The translations under genes and the position numbers were made by a program. From Nitrospiraceae bacterium UBA6905 (lineage in GTDB: Bacteria; Nitrospirota; Thermodesulfovibrionia; Thermodesulfovibrionales; UBA6898): 6,603 bases of DNA. The notes beneath the pieces are model-generated. The model ran no database searches and was not told the DNA's origin. It worked only from the letters and a program-made list of their open reading frames with translations. The stretch's first letter is position 1. The number at the start of each line of letters is the position of its first letter. The stretch lies in the NCBI GenBank assembly GCA_002451165.1, contig DKBH01000102.1:1-6603 (forward strand). The letters run 5' to 3'. Below, one piece after another: positions 1 through 5,501 of the stretch.

Positions 1-590
1 CTCTCTTGCGAGGCTGAATCGGAGTTTTACTGCAGACTTCTCTCGTAAATCCACACCCGCTGTGATTTCTTGAAAGTGTGGATAAGTCGGTGTTAGTCAG
101 AGCTCAATAACCCTCGGTATTTTAATCATCCTTGTGCATATTACTGCACGTAATCGATAAATGTTGCGTTTTCTCATAACTGAGGAATGGTAGGTGAAAG
201 CCGCATCGCCCTAATATTGCATCAGGCGATTGGTACAGGATAAAAGCGCTGCATATGAGATGTCCACTTTTTGGGCAATGTTATTATGTGCGCAGGGATG
301 AATATGAAAGGTGCTACAATGAAAATAGAGGAGGATGACATCAGAAGAATGCTGTCACAATTCTTGCCACAATGATAATGCATGCATGTTTCATTGTTTC
401 TAGGCATTTGATCACGAGAGGCGTGGACAGAGAGACGGTGAGCGATGGGGGATGGCAATCATGATCAAGACAGAGGAGATATCAAGGCAAGAGCAGAGTA
501 CATGACGGTCGGCACGTAAGGCATACTTCTAAAAGACACGAGTGCTGAAAGGGCCTTTGCCGGATAAAACTGAAACAAGGAGGCAGCAAA
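1..590. other. 590-base stretch without a convincing gene
   Basis: No reading frame here has both a credible start and protein-like composition. The longer minus-strand frame (about 222-458) lacks a ribosome binding site and resembles no family I know. A possible 25-codon frame on the plus strand (298-375, starting ATG AAT ATG AAA) follows CAGGG, but is too short to call. Structures seen are an 8-base inverted repeat containing a DnaA-box sequence (49-83) and small hairpins at about 174-191 and 205-230. I found no good -35/-10 pair for the gene starting at 591, so its promoter remains unplaced. Confidence 0.5.
47..85. repeat. Inverted repeat containing a consensus DnaA-box sequence
   Basis: ATCCACAC at 49-56 is repeated in inverse as GTGTGGAT at 76-83, with 19 bases between. 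The right arm sits in TGTGGATAA (77-85), the exact complement of the consensus DnaA box TTATCCACA. The left arm sits in AAATCCACA (47-55), which matches 7 of 9. No AT-rich unwinding region, further boxes or dnaA/dnaN genes are visible, so an origin is not supported. It may be a protein-binding site or chance. Confidence 0.3.
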
Positions 591-971
591 ATGAAAAAGT
601 TACTAGTGGTAACGATAGGTAGTATGTTTGCAATGATCGTTCCCATGCCAACCATGGCAGGGGTGGATATAAATGCCGGAATTTCTCTGCCGCCACCCAT
701 GGTATTTGACGCGCCTCCGGAGGTTATAGTGATGCCTGATACGAGCGGCGACTATATTGTTGCAGTTGTAGCTGCAGATACGCCACAGGGCGGTCCGACA
801 GGCAGGGATGGGAAGCAGCAGGATGAGTCCTTAGAAAAGGAAAAAACCACTGCACCTGAAGAAAAATCTGATTGGAAAATAAATGTGTGGCCGGTTCAGC
901 CCCCGGACAATGTGAGAAGTCTCCCTGAAATGAAAGATGAAAATAAGCATACCCCGCCTGACCGATTCTGA
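591..971 (+). CDS. Small secreted proline-rich protein, function unknown
   Basis: A 126-residue protein preceded by an excellent ribosome binding site (AGGAGG at 578-583, 7 bases before ATG). Residues 1-23 form a Sec signal peptide: MKK, a hydrophobic core, and a likely cleavage after TMA. The mature start has a short Pro-rich beta-like segment (residues 31-49, with LPPPMVF and APPEVIVMP). From memory this resembles the N-terminus of small exported proteins of Geobacter-type bacteria. Those usually continue into a Trp/Tyr/Arg-rich tail. Here the rest (about 65-126) is instead hydrophilic and charged, rich in Lys, Glu, Asp and Pro, and looks disordered. I found no clear frameshift to explain the difference. 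Probably periplasmic or surface-exposed; no enzymatic motif. It stands alone, followed 13 bases later by a strong hairpin, so it is likely monocistronic. Confidence 0.75.
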   Translation: MKKLLVVTIGSMFAMIVPMPTMAGVDINAGISLPPPMVFDAPPEVIVMPDTSGDYIVAVVAADTPQGGPTGRDGKQQDESLEKEKTTAPEEKSDWKINVWPVQPPDNVRSLPEMKDENKHTPPDRF

Positions 972-984
972 TTGACAGACCTAT

Positions 985-1028
985 CAGCATGAAGGGCAAA
1001 AGGACGCTCTCTTTTCCCCTTCATGCTG
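985..1028 (+). terminator. Strong hairpin after the small secreted protein gene
   Basis: CAGCATGAAGGG (985-996) pairs perfectly with CCCTTCATGCTG (1017-1028). After one C/C mismatch, AAAAG (998-1002) pairs with CTTTT (1011-1015), leaving an 8-base loop. That gives 17 base pairs beginning 13 bases after the stop codon. The downstream bases (ctattgttctct) are only moderately T-rich, so it may act as a terminator with a weak U-tract or as a 3'-stabilising hairpin. Confidence 0.65.
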
Positions 1029-1634
1029 CTATTGTTCTCTATGGAATACAAGGTGTGGAGCCTGAGTTGAGATACAAAAGTCCGTAGCCTGCAAAGAACC
1101 GCCTTTATGTTTTTCCCTTTGAATACTTCGAGGTTATAGCAAACAAATTCGGAGTCTCAGGTACGGCAAGTTACTGAGTCCTATCTAAATAGTCTCGCTA
1201 ATATGCGGAAAACGACATGTATTCTTCAGTTATTAAGGATCGAAACTCAGACGTGATACACGAAGCAATCACAAAACTTGCCCTGACAACTCCAAGATCA
1301 GAAAGACCGGCTGAGTACGATTTCATTCTTTATATCAGTAAACAGTGAAATAGAGAAGTAGGAAGCAGTGTTTTATGCTGAAATATGCGCCCTTCCGGAT
1401 CACTTGTACGTCAGCATTTCGCCCGCCCGACTACACAGCGCAAGCCCGCAGTAGAGAAAGTTGCACCTGCTATCGATTGCGTGGAGAGATCAGAATATCG
1501 GTACAGAAGGCCACATGAGTTGGATCCCTTGGATAACTACCGGATGACTTGCCAGTAGCGATGCAACTCTGCTTGATCATGATGTCGGCAGAGGCCCCGA
1601 GCAGGCACTCGGTGCCACCTGCTGCAGCGAAGGA
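1029..1634. other. 606-base stretch without a convincing gene
   Basis: No frame here looks like a normal gene on either strand. Two short plus-strand frames exist. One is 43 codons (1217-1348) with ordinary-looking composition but no clear ribosome binding site. The other is 47 codons (1375-1518) with a weak GGAAG upstream. I recognise neither. The 7-base inverted sequences AGTTGCA (1459-1465) and TGCAACT (1562-1568) lie about 100 bases apart. The region could be decayed genes or non-coding DNA between the convergent neighbours. Confidence 0.45.
1601..1622 (-). terminator. Hairpin just after the exported-protein gene (weak terminator candidate)
   Basis: GCAGG (1601-1605) pairs with CCTGC (1618-1622), and CAC (1606-1608) with GTG (1612-1614), around a 3-base loop and with a 3-base bulge. 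Alternatively GGCAC/GTGCC pair around TCG. It begins 13 bases past the stop codon on the minus strand. No T-run follows, so an intrinsic terminator is doubtful. Confidence 0.3.
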
Positions 1635-2585
1635 CTAAGGAGAAGTGTCGCAGTAGACGTCCACAAATATCGTACCGCTCTTGAAGCTCTTCTTGGCATT
1701 CACTTCGACCGTCTGCGGTCCGAGCCCGGGCATCAGTTTACCATCGACATATACCTCCTGCACCCGGCAACCGGTCTGATTAAAGATCGCGAAGCGGTGA
1801 GTGCCGGTCTCGACATTTTCTACATGGGCCTCGTGGTAGGCTAACAGCCACGGCGCCCAGACAGACCACTTATCGTTGGAAGCGCCGAGCGTATCGAACC
1901 AGGTCACCAACAGCCCATCGATAAGCCTCCCTGTGTCATCGTCTATAAATCTCACGTCGATCTCACGCGGGCAGCCTTCCCTCACCTTGAAGTTGTCGGT
2001 TTTGCTCTCCCACGGCATGAATCCATGCGCCACGCCGCCCGAACGACGAGAAAGAGGACCGCAGTCGATGCGTTCGAGGCCGTCATTGATACCTTGTTTC
2101 TTGCAGCCTAAAAGATAGTCTCCGACCAGCGTGACCCAGACCTTGTAGACGCCCCCGTTATTGGGCGTGTCGAGATAGGGCATGAGCTGGACGGTCAAAG
2201 CCCCGTGGTCGACGTCCATACCAGTAACGTGTTGACATCCTGTGGCCACAACACCGGTAATGATCCCGCCGCTGACGATAACCTGACGGCACTTTGCAGG
2301 GTCGGTGGAAAGAAGCGCCTTGCCAGACGGATCAGTCACTTGGAACACGTAGATGCCATCGTCAAGTCCTGCAGCAGTCTGCGGCGCGCCAGGCCCCGGA
2401 CCGCCATCAAGATAAACGTCCTCCTTCGACGGGTATTGATTAAGATTCACCTCGGTGCCGTCGACTACCGTCGTGAATATGGCGCCGCTCGGCGCAGCAG
2501 CATACACGCCAAGAGGATACAATACGACTACAGCTACGAACAGCGGTAATATACTCCGCCAACCTAACTCAGTAGGCTTCTTCAT
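1635..2585 (-). CDS. Exported cysteine-containing protein, function unknown, likely riboswitch-controlled
   Basis: A 316-residue protein. The frame stays open upstream to 2684, but the start is placed at the ATG at 2585. There AAAGGAGG lies at ideal distance, and an N-terminal signal peptide begins (MKK, then hydrophobic residues 12-28, likely cleavage around residues 29-31 at VYA/YAA). An early mature segment (about 57-100: VYLDGG, GLDDGIYVFQVTDPSGK, LLSTD, CR) resembles beta-rich repeats that I recall from large secreted proteins of Geobacter-like bacteria. The mature part carries seven cysteines (99, 117, 161, 175, 205, 273, 312), suggesting disulfides or metal/cofactor binding. There is no CxxCH haem motif, no membrane anchor and no catalytic motif. 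A second beta-rich module may span 205-312. Its leader carries an apparent cyclic-dinucleotide riboswitch. A matrix, adhesin or surface role is inference. Confidence 0.8.
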   Translation of the reverse strand: MKKPTELGWRSILPLFVAVVVLYPLGVYAAAPSGAIFTTVVDGTEVNLNQYPSKEDVYLDGGPGPGAPQTAAGLDDGIYVFQVTDPSGKALLSTDPAKCRQVIVSGGIITGVVATGCQHVTGMDVDHGALTVQLMPYLDTPNNGGVYKVWVTLVGDYLLGCKKQGINDGLERIDCGPLSRRSGGVAHGFMPWESKTDNFKVREGCPREIDVRFIDDDTGRLIDGLLVTWFDTLGASNDKWSVWAPWLLAYHEAHVENVETGTHRFAIFNQTGCRVQEVYVDGKLMPGLGPQTVEVNAKKSFKSGTIFVDVYCDTSP

Positions 2586-2741
2586 GAAACCCCTCCTTTC
2601 TAAGCAGGAAGTGATACGTGCGCACTTCGGGATGAATTGCTTACTACAGCGCTTCCATTTGATAGATGACAAATCCCTCCGCATCCCCTTCCATCATCCT
2701 TCATTCCCTTTTCTTTTCATACTTGCATTCATTCCCCCACT

Positions 2742-2770
2742 TTTTTAGTCCTTATGCAAAATGCCTTCAA
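2742..2770 (-). promoter_or_regulatory. Possible internal promoter downstream of the riboswitch
   Basis: On the minus strand, TTGAAG (2770-2765) and TAAAAA (2747-2742) are separated by 17 bases. Each matches 4 of 6 consensus bases. If active, it would let the exported-protein gene be transcribed without passing the riboswitch. The region is purine-rich, so chance matches are likely. Confidence 0.2.
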
Positions 2771-2839
2771 CATCACCCCCTTTTCATATCGGCCCGTTCG
2801 ACATAACCTTTCTTTTCCTTCGCACCCAATGAACCCACT

Positions 2840-2969
2840 CCCCGGACTGAAGTCCGGGGTTTCAGGCCTCCACATGTCCGACTTGACCCGTGGCCATGTC
2901 AGAAATGTGATGAACAGCCTCCGCGTTGCTCCGGGCGGCCATTCATCCCCAGGCTATAAAGCCATGGGG
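2840..2969 (-). mobile_element. IS200/IS605-type palindrome pair (MITE-like element or tnpB end remnant)
   Basis: Two palindromes bound this segment. CCCCGGACT-GA-AGTCCGGGG (2840-2859) is a perfect 9-base-pair stem. The other runs from CCCCAGGCT to AGCCATGGGG (2947-2969, 9 pairs with one bulged A) and is followed on the plus strand by TTTTCT. Their flanks (GGCGGCCATTCATCCCC and GGGGTTTTCTAGCC on the plus strand; AAACCCCGGACTTCAG on the minus) match, from memory, the subterminal palindromes and right-end regions of IS200/IS605/IS1341-type elements. No tnpA or tnpB frame is present, so this is a non-autonomous derivative or a leftover, possibly including an omega-RNA-like piece. True ends are unknown; the coordinates cover palindrome to palindrome only. 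It lies in the leader of the exported-protein gene. Confidence 0.5.
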
Positions 2970-2994
2970 TTTTCTAGCCGTTATTATAAATCAG

Positions 2995-3045
2995 AAAAAT
3001 AAAAGGCCGGGCTCACCAAAGGTCTTCGCCTTCGGTAGCTCGGCC
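2995..3045 (-). terminator. Intrinsic terminator that overlaps the riboswitch aptamer
   Basis: On the minus strand GGCCGAGCTACC (3045-3034) pairs with GGTGAGCCCGGCC (3017-3005), with one G-U pair and one bulge. Inside it, AAGG pairs with CCTT around a short loop. The stem is followed directly by TTTTATTTTT (3004-2995), a very good U-tract. No protein gene ends just upstream, so this is a leader terminator. Its 5' arm consists of bases that also build the 3' side of the aptamer, including the conserved TACCG, so the two structures are mutually exclusive. Aptamer formation should therefore prevent termination. Confidence 0.8.
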
Positions 3046-3112
3046 ATCTTATACTAAGACCCGCTGCTTTCCGCCCCCTCCTCAGGGAGGGTTTAGCTTA
3101 ATCGGGAAAATG
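3029..3112 (-). promoter_or_regulatory. GEMM-I-like cyclic-dinucleotide riboswitch aptamer
   Basis: Read on the minus strand, the segment carries the GEMM-I blocks in order: GCTAAACC (3097-3090), a G/C hairpin CCCTCC-CTGA-GGAGGG, GGCGGAAAGC (3075-3066), CGGGTCTTA-gta-TAAGATGGCCG (3063-3041), and AGCTACCGAAGG (3040-3029). TTTTC (3110-3106) can pair with GAAGG (3033-3029) to close the structure. Compared with the Vc2 c-di-GMP aptamer, the equivalents of A47 (in GGAAAGC, about 3069) and C92 (in TACCG, about 3035) are present. Position 20 is ambiguous because GCTAAACC has one extra base relative to GCAAACC. The hairpin loop is CTGA rather than GNRA. A promoter lies immediately upstream and an overlapping terminator downstream, the layout of an ON-type transcriptional riboswitch. 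The family is recognised from memory of its consensus, not by a covariance search. Confidence 0.72.
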
Positions 3113-3121
3113 TCTACCTAC

Positions 3122-3150
3122 ATCATTTCCTAATAATGAAGGCTTGTCAA
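3122..3150 (-). promoter_or_regulatory. Sigma70-type promoter of the riboswitch leader
   Basis: On the minus strand, a perfect -35 TTGACA (3150-3145), a 17-base spacer and a -10 AATGAT (3127-3122, 4 of 6) predict a start near 3115. That is only a few bases before the aptamer begins, which fits a riboswitch at the very 5' end of a transcript. Confidence 0.6.
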
Positions 3151-3416
3151 GGGAGGATATTGCCGCATTTACCTTAAAAGTTGCTGCCACTTAGTCACAT
3201 AGTGAAGCCGGGCGTACCACCATGAGACCTGAAAGAAATCTGCCAGTTTCAGGTCGCCCTTTAGTCGTAGAGGAGGAAAAGTTGCCTCTCAGTTCCAGCG
3301 ACCTGATTAATCCTCTCAATAAGGAAACTTCCGAAAGAGTGCAACGAGAAAAAAACAGGTCAAAACAAGCTGACTTAAAACTCATTTATAAAGTTGTTTC
3401 TGTAATTAATTTATTA

Positions 3417-3445
3417 TTGACAGGTATGATTGAAAGTTGTAGATT
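3417..3445 (+). promoter_or_regulatory. Sigma70-type promoter of the diguanylate cyclase gene
   Basis: A perfect -35 TTGACA (3417-3422), a 17-base spacer and a -10 TAGATT (3440-3445, 4 of 6), with AT-rich DNA just upstream (about 3376-3416). The predicted start near 3452 leaves a leader of about 20 bases before the TTG start codon. It diverges from the riboswitch promoter about 270 bases away. Confidence 0.6.
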
Positions 3446-3471
3446 AAAGTACGGTAACGAGGTCAAGAGAG

Positions 3472-4611
3472 TTGAACCAAGTCACACTCTTAAGAATTAT
3501 TCTGGTTGTATCAATAATGGCGATATGTGCATTCCCTTTGTATGTAGTTACGGTCCTCTCGCCGTCCTTTACCGAGTTGCTCACAGAAGACATGAAAGAA
3601 GATGCGCTGCACCTTGCACTTTTTTTTTCAACCTCCCTTGTCTCGGAATCCCGCGCATTAACGAAGGGGGAAGTTCCAAAGAAATTCCTCAGCTGGTTCG
3701 ACAGCAGCGACCACAGGGCTCGTTATGAGAAATTGAAGATCTATTCGCCCGATGGAGAGATTATCTATTCGACAGAGCCGGCAGACATAGGTCAGGTTAA
3801 CAACAAGGCCTATTTCCATGATATCAAGACGCAGAGTGCTGTACGCGCTGAAGTGATACCGAGAAGCAATATGTCACTCGAAAATGAAGTCATGAGTACT
3901 GACGTTGTTGAAACCTATGTGCCCATTATGAAGGATGACAAGCTTATAGGTATCTTTGAGATTTACTATGATATTTCTGAGCAAAGGCATAGGCTCTCAT
4001 CCTTTATCTACAAATCCTATGGGGTATTGTTTGCCATCACGGTAGGTCTTCTCGCCGCAGTAATAGTTACTTTTCTGAAGGCAGACAAAAACGTTAAGGA
4101 GCGCGATCGTGCCGAAGAGATGTTGCGGCTTCTGTCCCTTACAGATGAACTGACCGGGCTCTATAATCGACGGGGCTTCTCAACCTTGAGTGAACAGCAA
4201 TTCAGGATTGCCCATCGCGACAAGAAGCCCTTGTTGCTCGTTGCGGCGGATCTTGATGGATTAAAGGGTATTAATGACACCTTAGGCCATGCAGAGGGTG
4301 ATATCGCCCTTATAGAAACAGCAGCTATCCTGAGGGAGTGTGTCCGGGAGTCCGATATCATTGCCCGTATCGGGGGAGATGAATTCGCTCTCTTGCTCAC
4401 CGGAGGAGATCAAAGGTTTGATACGGAAAAACTGCTCAGTCGTCTTGAGAAGCTCATTGAGAAACATAACAGAAAAGGAAAGCACAAGTGGAAAATCTCG
4501 CTAAGCATTGGATTTGCAAGCCGCAGTCCTGACAGTGAGCAGTCTCTGGATGACTTGATACGGCGGGCTGACACCATGATGTACGAGCAGAAAAAAAGTA
4601 GGCAACAGTGA
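3472..4611 (+). CDS. Membrane-anchored diguanylate cyclase (GGDEF domain)
   Basis: A 379-residue enzyme expected to make c-di-GMP from two GTP. The start is TTG, with GAGG 9 bases upstream; an in-frame stop at 3445-3447 excludes longer forms, and no in-frame ATG before codon 16 is available. Residues 6-30 form transmembrane helix 1. Residues 31-180 form an extracytoplasmic sensor with a PAS/Cache-like segment (about 85-170, including YSPDGEIIYST). Residues 183-202 form helix 2. A short charged linker without a recognisable HAMP domain leads into the GGDEF domain (about 217-379). Visible motifs are DELTGLYNRR (225-234), metal-binding D260, base-contacting N268 and D277, the I-site RESD (292-295) exactly five residues before GGDEF (301-305), and SIGFA near the end. 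Asp at 277, rather than the Ser of Hypr cyclases, argues for c-di-GMP rather than cyclic AMP-GMP. The sensor ligand is unknown. Transcribed divergently from the riboswitch-led gene. Confidence 0.93.
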   Translation: MNQVTLLRIILVVSIMAICAFPLYVVTVLSPSFTELLTEDMKEDALHLALFFSTSLVSESRALTKGEVPKKFLSWFDSSDHRARYEKLKIYSPDGEIIYSTEPADIGQVNNKAYFHDIKTQSAVRAEVIPRSNMSLENEVMSTDVVETYVPIMKDDKLIGIFEIYYDISEQRHRLSSFIYKSYGVLFAITVGLLAAVIVTFLKADKNVKERDRAEEMLRLLSLTDELTGLYNRRGFSTLSEQQFRIAHRDKKPLLLVAADLDGLKGINDTLGHAEGDIALIETAAILRECVRESDIIARIGGDEFALLLTGGDQRFDTEKLLSRLEKLIEKHNRKGKHKWKISLSIGFASRSPDSEQSLDDLIRRADTMMYEQKKSRQQ

Positions 4612-4634
4612 GCCGCATCATGCCGCAACAATCC

Positions 4635-4683
4635 TGACAGGAATGAATATGTATAGAGCACCTTTTAGAATTTTTTCCTGTCA
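4635..4683. repeat. Nine-base inverted repeat after the diguanylate cyclase gene
   Basis: TGACAGGAA (4635-4643) and TTCCTGTCA (4675-4683) are perfect inverse copies separated by 31 bases that end in a T-run. It starts 24 bases after the cyclase stop codon. The large loop and the lack of T's after the right arm make it a poor intrinsic terminator. It could be a weak transcript end or a binding site. The rest of the gap to 4914 holds only a small inverted repeat (GTATGG 4754-4759, CCATAC 4769-4774) and no gene. Confidence 0.4.
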
Positions 4684-4914
4684 AAGAGACACTGCTCAGT
4701 AGGAGCGAACCTCTAACCACGCAGGGACTCTTCAGACTCTTGCCCGACAAGCAGTATGGTTACCGGATCCATACCGTCATCAATACCTTGTGAGATCTTC
4801 GGACTGCTGAACCAGCGTAGGACGTGCCGTCACAGATAGAGCTAAGAACCGTTACCCCTCTCTCTTCATGCCACGACCATGATGACAGGAAGGATGTCTG
4901 AAATGTTCTTTCCA

Positions 4915-5499
4915 CTAATAGCTAATCAGTTTCCTGACGATCCGCCCTGGATGATGATCGTAGACGATCTTGGCGCCGGTATTCTTTCTTATCACCTTTA
5001 CAATATGTTTCATCTCGGTGGTGATGCCGCCGGTCCCCATGAGCACACCGATAAGCTTTCCCTCGTCATACGCGATCGAGAATTCTCCCAGGGTTCCGGA
5101 CCGTCCGCCCAGAATAATGACAATATCGGACGACCGGATATTGACCACCTCTCTGCCCATGAGACCGCTGCCGGTGAATATCAGCACGTCGTGATATGCA
5201 GTGGGCGAGCCGTACTTATGTTCATGCTCCCAAAGGCTCAACCCCGGCGATATACCAACCACGAGCCCGCCCGATTCACGGGCTCCCCGCGCTGCCTCGA
5301 AGGGAAAACCGGGGCATGCGCCGGTGATGGTGATGCAGTCTGCCTCGGCCAATGCCCTGCCGAGCGACCGCGCGAGCTTTTTCTGCTCTTCGCTGAGTGT
5401 GGTGCTGGCGCTTCCCATAACGCCGCCCTTCAGCTTCATGCCAGCTGACGTTAGAATGTTCCTCGTTTTCTTCTTGTCCGTCCTCATTCCTGCCTTCAT
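4915..5499 (-). CDS. SLOG/LOG-like Rossmann-fold protein (TIGR00725-type)
   Basis: A 194-residue cytoplasmic protein. A GTG at 5505 is in frame, but GGAGG directly abuts it; that site lies 6 bases from the ATG at 5499, which is therefore preferred. After a basic N-terminal stretch of about 23 residues comes a Rossmann-like core: GVMGSAS (26-32), an ITGACPGFPFEAARGA segment (58-73) and GGRSGTLGEFSIAYDEGK (131-148). In LOG phosphoribohydrolases an Arg about 15 residues before the GGxGTxxE motif and the Glu of that motif are catalytic. Here R116 and E139 sit in matching places, though the usual Pro before GG is missing. The family binds nucleotides or nucleotide derivatives; the substrate of this branch is not known to me. 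Two bases separate its start from the stop of the upstream oxidoreductase, so it is probably translationally coupled and may act in the same process. Confidence 0.8.
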   Translation of the reverse strand: MKAGMRTDKKKTRNILTSAGMKLKGGVMGSASTTLSEEQKKLARSLGRALAEADCITITGACPGFPFEAARGARESGGLVVGISPGLSLWEHEHKYGSPTAYHDVLIFTGSGLMGREVVNIRSSDIVIILGGRSGTLGEFSIAYDEGKLIGVLMGTGGITTEMKHIVKVIRKNTGAKIVYDHHPGRIVRKLISY

Positions 5500-5501
5500 G
5501 C

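Noticed and set aside
155..245. Second GEMM-like aptamer upstream of the small secreted protein gene
   Set aside because: GTGAAAGCC followed by GCCCTAA and two small hairpins echoes part of the motif, but there is no AAACC block before the first hairpin, no TACCG block after the second, and no terminator.
509..527. Sigma54 promoter (GGCAC...GC) before the gene at 591
   Set aside because: The GG and GC elements in GGCACGTAAGGCA are two bases too close together for a -24/-12 promoter.
3005..3045. Plus-strand terminator
   Set aside because: On the plus strand the hairpin is followed by atcttatact without a T-run, while on the minus strand it is followed by TTTTATTTTT.
3222..3728. 168-codon plus-strand reading frame overlapping the diguanylate cyclase start
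   Set aside because: Its second half is the cyclase region read in the wrong frame. The first half has no ribosome binding site, no recognisable family, and crosses the cyclase promoter.
4879..5448. 189-codon plus-strand reading frame
   Set aside because: It is antisense to the SLOG-family gene, whose protein has clear family motifs. The plus-strand product has none.
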